From positions 156,619,792-156,683,791 of the forward strand of contig OZ023266.1 of the NCBI GenBank assembly GCA_964006375.1: 64,000 bases of DNA, written 5' to 3'. The position numbers were made by a program, and so were the translations under genes. Positions within the stretch are counted from its first letter, which is position 1; each line of letters starts with the position of its first letter. Source of the DNA: Tillus elongatus. Lineage: Eukaryota; Arthropoda; Insecta; Coleoptera; Cleridae. A model generated the notes under the pieces. The model searched no databases, was not told where the DNA came from, and saw only the letters and a list, made by a program, of their open reading frames with translations. Positions 32,815 to 47,936 of this stretch are shown one piece after another.

Positions 32815-35425
32815 CAGGGTGTCCCTCTAACAATGGGCCAAACCCATATATTCGGATAGAGCATCAAAAATTAAATAGACTTTCATCAATACGTTTTGTC
32901 CGATTGTTGCTTGTTTTCGATATACAGTGTGTTAAAATTGACTTTGAAAAAAATTAAATCGCTCGTTTTTCTGCTAATTACTGGAATATTGATTTGGAAC
33001 TTTGTAATAGGGGGTTATCGAGGATGCCGCTTCCAACCGTGATACCTATTTTGAGCTACATCATAGTTGGCGCCACCTACACTAAACCCGAATGTTTTAC
33101 AGGGGCATAACTTTTTCGATGATCAACTTTCTGCAAATCTGTTCAGAAAAAGTGAAAACTACAAATTTTTTGTACGAAAAAGGTATACTTAGTTGAAACT
33201 CATAAAGTGAGTGGTTACCGAGATATTGCGGTTTTAATAATGGTGTGCATTGAAGATCTCTCAAATCTGAAATTTTATTCTGGCCCAAAGTTCATCTCTG
33301 GAGTTACAAACATTATTGTGTATGTACCAGTTGTTTCAAGTAACCCCAATGGAAAATTCTAGAGGATTGAGGTCGGTGTATTTTAATCATAATTTTCTAA
33401 TTCTAAATCAATTCCTAAAAATTGGGAAGTTTCTCTGGATTTAATTCGATTTCATAGAATAAGTATGTTTTTGGCAAATAAAAGATGTATTCCTGTGGAC
33501 ATATCACGGCGCTAATAACTATAGCAGTTGATTGGCCGGGTCAACAACTGTCAATGAAGTAGATGAAATATCTTTTGTTTTTCGTTTTCATAGGGATGTC
33601 ATTTGCGTAACACAATAAACATAATCTGTCAATTTTGACAAGCACATGGTTTTTCAATTAAGAGCAGTAGGTAGTTATTATTTCTGAAATGCCTCGCCAT
33701 AATGAGTTTAGCAATATTGAGAAGAGAGATATGATCTGCGTTTATGCGCAATCAATTTTCCGTAGCCACCAAGCCGCCGCCAGATACTTTGAATTATATC
33801 CTAGTCGTAGACAACCAGATCACAAGACCTTTAGAAGATTATACGATAAATTAGGTATGTAAAAGAGTAATATGCACTCATTGGCATTGATTATTTCTGA
33901 AACGATAGTTTTGACAAAATTCACACCTGAGGGCTGGAAAAATCGTGAAATACACATTTTGTTACACGGATGCGTATCATCTCGTCGTAATGTATTCGTA
34001 GGTGAAACTGGTTCTTTCAATTCGAAGTCGGAAGTTGGTGGACCAAGACGTCCTGTACATCAAGAGGAAGAGATATTAGTACGCCTTGCAGAAGATCCGG
34101 AAACAAGCGTAAGACGCCTCTCTGCAGCAACTGGAATAAATAAATCAAGTATTGGTAGACTTCTCAGAAAAGAAAAGTTACATCCTTACCACTTCACACC
34201 AGTGCAGAATCTTTTACCTCTAGATTTTCTATCTAGATTGGATTTTTGTGAACGCATTCGTCGGTATCAGAATGACGATCCGTTTTTCTTCAACAACATT
34301 CTATTCACTGTCGAAGCGACATTCACAAGAAGAGGAGTTTTCAATTTCAAAAATGCTCACACATATGACAGCAGCAATCCTCATTTGACGCGAGAACACC
34401 ATTTTCAACATGAGTTTTCCATTAATGTCTGGTGTGGCATACTAGGCGACGTGTTGTTGGGACCAATAGAACTTCCTGCAAGGCTCAATGTGGAGAATTA
34501 TTCAATTTTCTTGAGAGATCAACTTCCTATTCTCTTGGAAGATGTCCCTCTAGACGTGCGCAGGAGATTATGGTTCATTCACGACGGGACACCTGCCCAT
34601 TATGGACTTCCTGTCAGAGAATTTCTGAACCAAAATTATCCGATGGATAGGTCGTGGTGGAGATTTTCCTTGGCCTGCGCGTAGCCTCGACCTCAATCCT
34701 CTAGATTTCTTCCTCTGGGGTCACTTGAAAGAATTAGTATACAAGAATATTTGTAACTCCAGAGATGAACTTTGGGCTAGAATAATCGAATCCAGTGATA
34801 TATTGAAAAACGATTATCAAACTTTTTTTAAGGTGAGGCAAAATTTTGGGTTGAGACTAGAAAAATGTATTGAAGTAGGCGGAGGCCATTTTGAGAATCT
34901 TATTAAGTGAATTGTTCGATAATTGTCAATTTTTTCTTATAATTTAGTGATAATAATAATGTTAATAAAATTTCAGATTTGAGAGATTTTCAATGCACAC
35001 CATTATTAAAACCGCAATATCTCGGTAACCACTCACTTTATGAGTTTCAACTAAGTATACCTTTCTCGAACAAAAAATCAGTAGTTTTCAGTTTTTCTGA
35101 ACAGATTTGCAGAAAGTTGATCATCAAAAAAGTTATGCCCCTGTAAAACATTCGGGTTTAGTGTAGGTGGCGCCAACTATGATGTAGCTCAAAATAGGTA
35201 TCACGGTTGGAAGCGGCATCCTCGATAACCCCCTATTACAAAGTTCCAAATCAATTTTCCAGTAATTAGCAGGAAAACGAGCGATTTAATTTTTTTCAAA
35301 GTCAAATTTAACACACTGTATATCGAAAACAAGCAACAATCGGACAAAACGTATTAATGAAAGTCTATTTAATTTTTGATGCTCTATCCGAATATATGGG
35401 TTTGGCCCATTGTTAGAGGGACAGC

Positions 35426-35428
<3 letters not shown>
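32815..35428 (+). mobile_element. Mar B: mariner-like element with long inverted arms
   Basis: Left terminus CAGGGTGTCCCTCTAACAAT, right terminus the inverted copy with one change (CAGGCTGTCC). The arms pair without major gaps from the ends to about 33278 and 34964 (about 465 bp). Beyond that, the left arm carries an inverted copy (33277-33310) of transposase 3' coding sequence at 34751-34785, with about 180 bp missing in between. Flanked on both sides by (TA)n. Confidence 0.85.
33689..34910 (+). pseudogene. DD41D mariner-like transposase of Mar B, disabled, with one intron
   Basis: Exon 1 (33689-33854) encodes MPRHNEFSNIEKRDMICVYA and 'RYFELYPSRRQPDHKTFRRL', a DUF4817-type helix-turn-helix. 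GTATGT at 33855 and TTCGTAG at 34001 bound a 147-nt intron whose removal joins LYDKL to GETGSFN in frame. The second helix-turn-helix follows at about residues 85-120. The first catalytic box reads ILFTVEATF, so the Asp is replaced by Val (GAC to GTC). The second, FIHDGTPAH, is intact. A 1-bp deletion near 34640 shifts the frame, after which 'RGGDFPWPARSLDLNPLDFF' with the third Asp and LWGHLKE continue to the stop at 34908. Both lesions make it inactive. Confidence 0.85.
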
Positions 35429-35501
<73 letters not shown>

Positions 35502-36025
35502 AGATTTATTTATTATATTATATACAATTGTTATTATACAAGATACGACAAAAAATTGTATACGTTAATTATAGGGTGTCTTGAGCTGCATCTTATAAAA
35601 TTATTTACAACCACAGGTGACCCATAAGTCGTTGGTGATACCTACATTTTTTCGAACACCCTGATATTATTGCATTTCTTATGCATGTTGATGAAAGAAA
35701 AAGGATCGAGACGTAGTAAATGCGTGTTGGTATCAAATTTTCATTAAATGCTTCAAATTTTAACAACTTAATTTGCTATTAACCTAGGTTTGTTGGCTAG
35801 GGAAGCAGTTATCCCGAAAACATGTTATGTTTATCTTCGGAAAATTTGTATACATTTTCAAACAATAAGTTAGTTTGATAAAATATGGTACATTGTTTCT
35901 ATTATATAGGTTACACCGGTAACCAAATTGATGACTGCTTGCATTAAAGATACATATATTTGCTGTTAAGAACATTTTAATGAAATTTCCCTACCATAAC
36001 TGACTTGCTGCGTCCAGACTTTTTT

Positions 36026-36760
36026 AGATGCAGAGCTTAAAGTTGAAGTTGTCAGTAGCCGTACCTAATTTAGACCTCCGTTAGCGCTCGAGATTTCTCA
36101 CTCGTCGACTAGATTACCCACTGGTATTAATTTTAAAACAATCTAAGTGTATTACGAATTTACAAGTGGTAACTAATGCAGCCTGGTGAATCATACTTGA
36201 AAACTTTTACTCATCCATTGGATTATATTTATCACATTCAGAGTTATATCGGGACTGGCGCGATGCAACCATCTACTGCAACGATTATTTCTTGTGTACC
36301 TTGTAAAAATGCATAGATACTATATAATAATAGACAAACAGGTGTACAAAACAATGTTGTTAATGCGACATAGGTTTTATAAAAGCGTAAGCTCTTCAGT
36401 AGACTTAAATGAATGTAATGAAAGCTCTAATGGTTTTAGTCTCTGTAAGTTACTGGCAACTGACGAACTTCTGCTCAAACAATCTTCCATCGCAAATTAT
36501 TTGTTATAATTTCGTATAAATCTATAAACCTAGTCAGTAAGGTTCGAAAAGCGAAAATCAGTATATATTATGTGAATGAACATTATTTTTCTTGGTTTAA
36601 GTGGGCTATAAATCGAAAAATTAGTCCTAAAATCGCCATGTAAGAAAACTTGTTCAAAATTTAATGCTCTGTGGGATCGTCGGAGAATTACAACTAATTT
36701 ATAGATTGAGAATTAGCAAGTGCAGCCAACCGAGTTTTAAAACAACAAAAACAAGTAACG
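36026..36760. other. Unassigned DNA
   Basis: No coding or repeat signal recognised. A 71-codon open frame at 36294-36509 has no family resemblance. Confidence 0.35.
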
Positions 36761-36764
36761 GAAA

Positions 36765-37605
36765 TCATATTCAATATCCCGCATAGACACACTTGCAGAA
36801 ACACTTTTAAGGAACAGGGTATCCTTACACTCCCCAGCATCTACGTCCTGGAAGTTCTAGCCCATGTTTTTCTAAACAAGACGCAGTGCAGACTCGTGGA
36901 GGGTTCTTTTCACCAGCTAATCTCTATACCTTATATACTTCACCAATAAGGCCAAACCACGCATACTGCTCCTACATCTGGAGTGCCGCTGCCGCTTCTA
37001 CACTCTCTATCCTGGACTCCATTCAGAACGTCTCATAGGTGACCCTACCCTCAACCAAAGGCTGACATCCCTTGCACACCGACGTGCCGTTGGTGACCCC
37101 CCCCCCCTCTCTCTCTTTCTCTTTTATAGATGCCTGCAAGGGCACTGCTCAGAGGAGCTTTCTTCGATAGTTCCTCCACCTGCTGTCCCCAACAGATCTA
37201 CCAGGGGAACAGAGCGAATGCACCTTTTTACTGTCCAGGTAACCAGACATAGAACATCTTGTTATGCCCGCTCTTTTGTCCCGAGGACTTCCAAGTTGTG
37301 GTATTCCTTGCCGGCACATGTTTTTTCCTTCTCCTCCGAACCTCCAAACCTTCAAGTCCAGAATTAACCAGTTGCATCTTTCCTCCTTGTCGACAACCAA
37401 AATACCATAGTATTTTGGCTGTAAGCCCTCGTGGTGTGTTGAAATATATTTAAAAAAAAAGAAAACTTAGCGATACCACAAGAGGTAAAAATAACCTGCC
37501 CACTAACAGGCACCGCACAGCTCTGTACCAAAAGTCACTGTTGTACAATGGCTGCAAGTTGTTAAACGCATCACCATCACCATCATCATCATCATCTATT
37601 CGTAA
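36765..37605 (+). mobile_element. Two LINE fragments, one nested in the other, ending in (CAT)n
   Basis: An outer LINE is seen as 'CRNTFKEQGILTLPSIYVLE' (about 36790-36860). It resumes at about 37462 as 'LSDTTRGKNNLPTNRHRTAL' and YQKSLLYNGCKLLNA. Between lies a second LINE fragment with an A-rich 3' end (about 37440-37460). The (CAT)n tract follows at 37562-37600. The parts of the outer LINE are colinear, which supports a nested insertion. Confidence 0.65.
36930..37430 (+). pseudogene. L2/CR1-like reverse transcriptase C-terminal fragment
   Basis: Plus-strand remnant. It reads 'AYCSYIWSAAAASTLSILDS', then after a frameshift 'LIGDPTLNQRLTSLAHRRAV', then an 11-base C-run, then in a third frame 'LFYRCLQGHCSEELSSIVPP', 'TRHRTSCYARSFVPRTSKLW' and YSLPAHVF. 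The 'LFYRxxxGxCSxEL' and 'RTxxYxxSFxPRTxxLWxSLP' signatures are typical of the C terminus of L2/CR1-group LINE proteins. Several frameshifts make it non-functional. It sits inside the other LINE fragment (36765-37605). Confidence 0.7.
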
Positions 37606-37631
37606 AAGATGCAATATGCTAAGTAGAACCT

Positions 37632-37719
37632 TTCTATTTAGCGAATTTTGGTAGAACAAAGTCGTTAACCAGGAGATCGCGACTTCTAACACATGGGGGG
37701 TGTTTAGAAAAATCTTTCC
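37632..37719 (+). mobile_element. HINE-like 5' end fragment
   Basis: AGCGAATTTTGGTAGAACAA and 'GTCGTTAACCAGGAGATCGC' resemble the palindromic start and beginning of the 5' block. The sequence then breaks off into the foldback-family unit. Confidence 0.45.
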
Positions 37720-38110
37720 AGAAATATGCTTACAACCCTTTCTGGATGCGCAAACCACAAGAAGCATTTCTTGCAAACAGCCCACAAGAAAATTACGGCA
37801 CCAAGAGTGAATAGGACTGCTGGGCGGGGAAGAATATAAAAGGGAAATGTGAGCGGAAAGTGCGAAAGAAACAGCTTAGTTGGACCTCTTTAAGCTGCTA
37901 TATGCCGTTTTGCAGCTATACCTCCTTAAAATGCTGGTTACCGCACGCAGAACCTCTATATTCACTGCAGGTCCCATAACTTTCTTAGGGGTTGCTCGAA
38001 AGGAATTTTTCTTGTTTACATTGTTCTTGTTTATGCATTGAGGGTGATTGTATGCATGCAGAAGGGGTAGAGGAAACCCGCGACGAAGCACCGAACCAAG
38101 ATGTTCAATT
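37720..38110. repeat. Foldback-family unit, close relative of 25019-25400
   Basis: Forward half-unit at about 37735-37830 ('AAACCACAAGAAGCATTTCT', 'AGTGAATAGGACTGCTGGGC') and inverted half-unit at about 37960-38095 ('GGTCCCATAACTTTCTTAGG'). Most of the stretch matches 25019-25400 in the same orientation. Confidence 0.65.
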
Positions 38111-39411
38111 TATGTTGAAATTGTTATCTCATTTCATTTTTTTTATAATATTTTTCAAAAAATGATTTTAAGGTTGCCTTGTTTGTCAGTCTTACATAGT
38201 AAGGGGCAATATTTTATCATTTTCAAACAGTATGGATACAGTAACCGTAAATAACTGTTGGAAAGCGTCTGGGTGCAGCAAATATGTTATGGTAGAAAAT
38301 TTTCGTAAAAATATTTCAAATCTGATCGCTCAATAAATTTCCTATTAAGCTAGAATCTTCAATCGTGAACCATATTAACACATATGTAAACGCAGCGTGG
38401 GTAGTAAATTAAAGAAAAATAACATAATGAGCTTCGCGGATAACTACAAGTTTGTTTTAAAGAACCTTTTTTGTTGTTTATTGTCTGCAAAAACTTGATG
38501 GGTTGACTAAAACAAAACCATCCAAGCAATTGATAAGAAAAAATACCTGTCATATTTATAACTTGGCAGGTACATTCCCTTTGTAAATAATTAATCTCTC
38601 TGAAAAACTCTTATAGCTTTAATGAAATTTGTTAACACCATTTTTTTAAAGGTACTTGCTGTACTTACATATTATATCTAAGATCAAATTTTAATTTTTT
38701 AACTCCATATAAAATATAAATTTTTTCAAATAATCTCTAACTGGGACTCTAAAGCCGATTTCCAAGGTCCATTTAAATTTAAAGAATTAGTTTTAATAAT
38801 ATATCTTTTTAATAGTGTACAACTCTTCAAATTCACTACTATAAGGCACTTGCTGCGTCCCGAAATGTTTTTTCCTTGCTACTTTAGTAATATAGACGAT
38901 TTACTATAGCAACTAAATTTAATTTTGGTTACTGGAAAGTTTGAAAGATAACTATTATTACTATTATTATTTATTCTTAACTTTAATTATACATTATCTC
39001 TTACAAAAAAATGTGTGCTGGTAGTACTTACATTGACACAATTTTGTTATCTATATATCCTTCTTTGAAACGTCCATCTAGCAAATTGTTTGTTACTAGT
39101 AAAATTTTGAATAACCTTTGCTTGCTTTCAACTTCCAACAGCCACCAACATTCCTACTAGACAAATGGATATTTGCGTTTGTTTTTAGACGGAAACCATT
39201 CCTATTTCAAAGCAAAATTCTGCCCAAAAGGTATTTTTCTGCAGTACCAGAATTTGAAATTTTTACTTGACATCAATATGGTATTTATATATTATTTTCT
39301 AGGCTTACCAAATGAATAACTTCACCTTCCAAATACAGTCAAATTTTATGAACATTTGTTACCACAGCGCACTCGCTGCATTATCACTTTCTAGTTTTCA
39401 AATAGTACTTC
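38111..39411. other. Unassigned DNA with three HINE terminal fragments
   Basis: A minus-strand 3' end lies at about 38265-38310 ('GGGTGCAGCAAATATGTTAT'). Plus-strand 3' ends lie at about 38826-38870 ('AAATTCACTACTATAAGGCA' plus CTTGCTGCG) and 39350-39385 ('TTACCACAGCGCACTCGCTG'). The remaining DNA shows nothing I can identify. Confidence 0.45.
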
Positions 39412-39454
39412 GTTATTAGCGATTTTTTTTAAATTCGTTTATGAGGAGATCTGT

Positions 39455-39535
<81 letters not shown>

Positions 39536-40940
39536 ACCGATACCTCAAAAAATAATGGACCGATCTTGATCAAATTTGGTGAGTACCTTTCTTTTACAAG
39601 TGGCTTGGATAAATTCGTTAGCCAGGAAAATCGGACCAGGTTTTCCCAGAAAATTTTATGTTTTCTTTCTAAAAAAATTCATATCTCCGTAAATAACAAA
39701 GTAAGGGCAACCAAATTTGGTTTGTATTATAAAGAGTGAACTCTGTACCAAATTTAGGTCTCTAGCTTTAAAGGCAAAGAAGTTATGAGCAGTTAAAGAA
39801 ACAAATTTTGGAGTTTTCCTCAAAACGTCAAACTCGCAATTTTAAACGTCAAAATTGGCAATCTTTAGGCAAAGAACGTGAAACAAATAGGGATTGTGAA
39901 AAGAAAATGTTGCAAGAAGAGTGTTCTGCAAACCCTCAAGTTTCAGATTCAACTGTCATTGTCCTTCATTTTACTAAAATATTTACAGAATATTCATTTC
40001 AAATAGACCCTTTCTCTGATGCTTTGGTTTAGTTAAGTTGATGCTTTCGCTGTAGGTTTAGTGAAGTTTATGGTTTAACAGTCCATAATTTTTTAGCTAA
40101 TTTTCGTAGAACAATTTCGTTAGTGCATTTTGGTAGCGAAATTTCGGTAAATTTGCAGTTTAGCTCCCAAACGCTTTTCAAGAAACTTTTTTCAGAAACC
40201 TACTTGCTGTGCGGGGTAGGCAGGATTTAATGGGGATACAGCTTTAAATAGACAGCTTTCAAGCAGTTTTCTTCGCATTTTCTGCTCATATCTCCTTTTT
40301 ACTACCTACCCCGCCCAGCACCCCTATTCACTTCCAGTCCCGTAACTTCATGGGGGGTGGGGGATGGGTTGGGTGTGAACAAGAAATTTTTCTTGTGGTT
40401 TGTGCACAGCATAATGCTGTGGTTTGTGCATCCAGGTGGGGTCCTAGTAATGTTTCGAAAACAATTTTTTGAAAAGCGTTCGGGAGCTAATCTGCAAATT
40501 TACCGAATTTTCATTAAATCCTAGAAATTTCAATAACTCAATTTGCTATTAACGTAAGCTTTGTTGGTTAGGAAACCAACATTTAAGTTTATTTGCGGAA
40601 AATTTTTGTATGTTTTCAAACCATAAGTAATTTTGATAAAATATAGTACATTGTTTCTACTACATAGGGTATACCGGTAATCAGATCGTTGCCTGCTCGC
40701 ATTTGCTATTAAAAACATTTTTATGGAAATTCACTTCCATAACACACTTGCTGCATCCAGACTTTTGAAAAATGTTTATATATTTTCAAACAAAGTTATT
40801 TCGATGAAATATGGTACATTGTCTCTACTATATAGGCAACCAAGTTTGATGCCTGCTTTCATCAAAGAAAGACATTTGCTATTAAAAATATTTTAAAGAA
40901 AATTCGCTACTATAACGCACTTGCTGCGTCCAGACTTTTT
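39412..40940 (+). mobile_element. HINE-like element with foldback insertion and duplicated 3' end
   Basis: 5' end 'TTAGCGATTTTTTTTAAATT' (degenerate palindrome), (TA)n at about 39457-39532, and a full 3' block. A foldback element sits inside it at 40146-40504. The first 3' end is at 40718-40762 ('TTCACTTCCATAACACACTT'). A second, partly duplicated 3' part ends at 40895-40938 with the hairpin ACGCACTTGCTGCGT. Confidence 0.65.
40146..40504. mobile_element. Foldback/MITE element with GGTAAATTTGCAG termini
   Basis: GGTAAATTTGCAGTTTAGCT at 40146 is inverted at the other end ('AGCTAATCTGCAAATTTACC', ending 40504). The terminal arms extend through 'CCCAAACGCTTTTCAA' and pair over about 60 bp. The centre contains one of the CCCCGCCCAGCACCCCTATT half-units shared with the other family members. 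It is inserted in a HINE-like 3' block. Confidence 0.7.
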
Positions 40941-41708
40941 TTAAGAATCGTTTTTTCTTCTTCGTTTCCACTTTGTTCTTTGTAATTTTTTAAATGCTGT
41001 TAGTTTAATATTTGATTGTGTTCTTGTATGTGCAGTAACAGTGTTGCCTGTTGTTTTCTTTTGTCTAGCTGTCACGCTTTTCAGCTGTAGCTCTTTTATA
41101 GATTCACTGTGCACTTCTATAATTCCATATTTATAAATAAGGTTATGTGACGAGTATAGTTGCTGACGAATTTTATTTTGTCTCAACAGATTCATATAGG
41201 AATACGTATTTACTCAGGCCAATAAAACTATTCACACTGCAAATCACAATTGTGCCATTACTCACTCACACAATGGTACCTAGTGTCACTCTGACTAACT
41301 CTGCAGGAATTTTCATATGCATATTTAATGTGAGAATTGTTAGAAATGTAGTGATTTTATCTTGCCTCAAGATTACATGTTTGTCTGTTTGAGTTTAATG
41401 AAGAAAAATGCTGTTGTTATTATGATTATCAGGTGGGATACAAAATATGAATTGCTAATTAGTAGATTGCCCAACAATTATCCACGGTGTGAGTAGGAAA
41501 GGTAATTTTTCCAATTCTGGGAAATTAATTGTATTTCTTTGTAATGTCATTACATTGCAAAAGTGAAGAAATTTATAGTGGTGAATAAGATGAAAACTTG
41601 AAATATTTCACACCTCTAAAAAAAATAACGATTCGTAGTCTTATCCTAATGAAATAATAGATAACATTAAGAAGAAAAAATTTTATTAAAAAGAATACAC
41701 CTAAGAGT
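40941..41708. other. Unassigned DNA
   Basis: No supportable feature. The open frames of 81-84 codons on both strands at about 40941-41392 show no family resemblance. Confidence 0.35.
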
Positions 41709-41806
41709 ATGGTACTTCTAATGCACAATAAGCCAAAGGTTACAGTGCTATCGGGGCGGCAAAGCCGCGGACGAGCCCTGAGGAAGGAAAAAAATGGTAC
41801 TTCTAA
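41709..41806 (+). mobile_element. Micro-retroposon: ~70 bp LINE 3' end with A-tail and perfect TSD
   Basis: ATGGTACTTCTAA is repeated exactly at 41709-41721 and 41794-41806. The insert starts 'TGCACAATAAGCCAAAGGTT', which matches the LINE 3' UTR at about 583-601 on the minus strand. It continues through the GGGGCGGCAAAGCCGCGG hairpin to 'CCTGAGGAAGG' and an A-run. It is on the plus strand and slightly longer than the copies at 8264 and 60081. Confidence 0.85.
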
Positions 41807-41809
41807 CTC

Positions 41810-42025
41810 CTGTGGTCGGTGCTTAAAACGACGCGACTTTAAGGTTTTGAGGAAAACTCCAAATTTATTTTCTTTAAATGCCTGTAACTTTCTTCTCTTT
41901 TAACTTACAGAGCTAAATTTTGGTACGTAAGTCACTATTTACAATACAAACACGCGTAACGAATTTGGTTGCCTTAACTTAATCTCCGAAGATATAATTT
42001 TTTCCGAAAGAAAACCCAAAATTTT
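41810..42025 (-). mobile_element. HINE-like 3' block fragment, minus strand
   Basis: Reading the plus strand: 'TTGAGGAAAACTCCAAATTT', 'TTACAGAGCTAAATTTTGGT' and 'CTCCGAAGATATAATTTTTT' are the inverted HINE 3' block. No ends are visible. The micro-retroposon at 41722 inserted just beside it. Confidence 0.55.
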
Positions 42026-42088
42026 AAGACACTTTGAAGAAAAAGCAATTATAATACTAGTGCCTGCAGTTCCGGAACAATAATAAAA

Positions 42089-43246
42089 TTAACTATTAAC
42101 AAAAAATAAGTAACAATAATTTAACTGAAACAATGACAACAAATATTCAAATAGTCCCCCATTTTGATATAAACAATATGCCAACCTATTATAAAATGCC
42201 TTTCGAACTTGTGCGAGTTGTTGGTTATTAACGCGTGCACATTCAGCAAAGATAGCCTCCCTCAAAGAATTAATATTTGGGTGACGAGTTTTATAAATTT
42301 TGTTTTTAAGGTGACCCCACAAGAAGAAGTCACAAGGTGCCAAATCGGGAGATCTGGCCGGCCACTTAATATTACCAACGCGACCAATCCAATGTTTAGG
42401 AAAAAATTATCCATACAGGTTCTTACGTCTACACCAAAATGAGCTGGACGCCCATCCTGCTGAAACCAGACTTCCCGATTTTCATTTGCAACTTCGTCTA
42501 ATGCAGGACATACCTTACTTACCAAAAGTTCCCAATAATTTTCTGAATTTAAATTGCCAATTAATTCAAACGGTCCAATGATATGATTATTAAAAATGCC
42601 TGCCCAAATATTAATTTTCTGAAGGTATTGGGATCTCGTCGAAAGTTGTAACCTTGGGTTTTGTTGCGCCCAGTACGTTGGGTTCATTATTTAGCGTAAA
42701 CGTGCACTCGTCTGTAAAGCAAATCGATGAAAGAAAATGGCGATCCCGATTGGCGCGTTCCATAACATCTTCACAAAATACACGCCTGCTCTCTTCATCT
42801 AATGCCAACAACTCTTGATGGCACTGCGGCTTGTACGGGTGGTAGTTGTGTTTTTTAAGGATTTTTCGCACACGCTCCCGAGAAACATCACATTCTTCTG
42901 CTGCAACTCTAGTACTTGTAGTTGGATTGACATTAAATAACACTAGCACCCTTTCCTCTAGTTCTGCATTAACTTGTCTTCTAACGCATGTTTCATTATA
43001 AAAATACATTGATATTGAAATAATACAAATTCAGCTGTAAGCTTACCACCCCTATTTTCTACTGCTACACTTGCAGTTTCTTTAAATTTTCTTAAAATAC
43101 GTTGGATTGTGCTCACGAATGGAATGGGTCAATCATCGTACTACTGAGAACACATCTCGAACTCTTCGCAAACTGCCAGCACTGTAATATGTTTTTACAA
43201 TAAACACTCGTTCTTCATTACTATAGCTATTATTATTATTATTCAT
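42089..43246 (-). pseudogene. DD41D mariner-like transposase, frameshifted
   Basis: The minus-strand product begins MNNNNNSYSNEERVFIVKTY (helix-turn-helix start) and is broken within the first domain, which is recovered in another frame as 'STIQRILRKFKETASVAVEN'. GTAAGC at about 43048 may start an intron, but the frames do not join cleanly. The main frame continues 'QVNAELEERVLVLFNVNPTT' and CFTDECTFTLN with the first Asp, shifts frame near 42640, gives FQQDGRPAHFGVDVRTCM with the second Asp, then loses one T near 42405. Reading across that point gives 'WPARSPDLAPCDFFLWG' with the third Asp, 41 residues after the second. It ends near 42110 after 'LYQNGGLFEYLL'. Terminal repeats were not identified. 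All three catalytic Asp survive, so decay is by frameshift. Confidence 0.8.
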
Positions 43247-43540
43247 TCTAAAGCTTTTCAGGAATATATGTATTAGTAATCAAAAATGTATGATTTGACA
43301 GTAACAAAATTATTCGAATTTAGCATGTAATGGCTGCTCATTTTGAAAATATTTAAATTATCATCTCATGATAAAAAGAGCTTTTAATTAGTAAGTATTT
43401 GGTATCAGCAGGCTCAGAAAATTAATTCTCGTTTGATAGACACCACTACCGTTCTTGTAGATAAAAGAGGTGAGTAGCAAACTGCAAATATGTGATTTCC
43501 TATGTTATTCGCCTATGTTCCACTTTGAAAGTTGTCACTC

Positions 43541-46691
<3,151 letters not shown>

Positions 46692-46828
46692 CATATAAAA
46701 ATTGAAACTGACCCCGGATATGGGTTCTAGGGGTCCTAGTTTGCGCTCATTTGAAGAAATGTTGTCAAAACTCAAAAGTCGGAATCTCCCCATTAGTGAA
46801 TTTTTTTAAAGAAAATTCACTAAAATGG

Positions 46829-47639
46829 CTGAATTTGCAGAGCGATCCGTTTACTGGTTTGTCAGAAACTTCTAATGTACCGCGCATGACCCTGGATACG
46901 CTTAACAATATGGATAATCTTTAAATCCCTTGACAAACGTTTGCGCTCACAACAAATGTTATAATATTAATATTATGTAGCTATTTGATTGCATTTGAAC
47001 AACGCTAGTCTTTCATTCACTCACCAAACTGCATACTTCACGTGATTGTGAATATTTTAAAGGTTTACGTCTCACTTAAATCACGAGAGGAATGTTCTTA
47101 ATCGGTACAATGCAATAAACGTAAATCATCGTGGTTGGTTAATGCGGTTTTGCACATAAATAAATGTGTGCAATCCTCTTATGGTCGTCTGTAAACATCA
47201 GATGTGCTTACGGTGTTGTTAAGCGACAATTAAAAAGCTTTAAATGCTTAGGATCCAAACAAAAGCCAGCTTATCCGTACAATATTTATCCTCTTCCTGT
47301 AAAATTTAAATGTTCTAGTATATTTTATGTTCTCTTGGGATGTTGAAAAACCACCGCTGTTCCGTCTTTAAGTAATTAAGATTAAATTATTACAATTAGA
47401 GAAATATTCTCAGTAATATTGTGGATAAAAAGATGCCTTGCAGTAAAAAATATATAAGAATAATGTTTTAGCAGTGGTAATTTGCATTGAAAATATTACT
47501 GATGATTGTAAGCTAATCTTGCACTTTTAAATGTCAGATCTTCAAGTTTAGAACAAGAATGAGAGCCTGTGCCAACATCATTCTATAAATGCGCAGGTCA
47601 TACAATGTACTTTCTTTTGATTGTTGTTTAATAAAAGCA
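46829..47639. other. Unassigned DNA
   Basis: No coding or repeat signal. A 60-codon frame at 47164-47346 has no support. Confidence 0.35.
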
Positions 47640-47765
47640 ACAACAGTTTATTTCTGAATATATCAGACAAGATAAGGTACTAACAAATCCTATTTTGTAA
47701 CTGATACTAATAATAATAATAATAATCATCATCATCTTTATTAGCCCAGCAGGTGAAACCCATTT
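47640..47765 (-). mobile_element. LINE 3' UTR end with microsatellite tail
   Basis: On the minus strand: 'GGTTTCACCTGCTGGGCTAA', then TAAAGATGATGATGATTATT and further ATT repeats (about 47765-47705). Such a polyadenylation-like motif followed by a short repeat is the usual 3' end of some LINE clades. No coding part is attached. Confidence 0.4.
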
Positions 47766-47839
47766 ACAGAAATTCTTAATAAGTAAGAAAATACTAAACG
47801 CAGGCGTGTGATAAAAAGATGGATATTCTATTAAAACAA

Positions 47840-47848
<9 letters not shown>

Positions 47849-47936
<88 letters not shown>

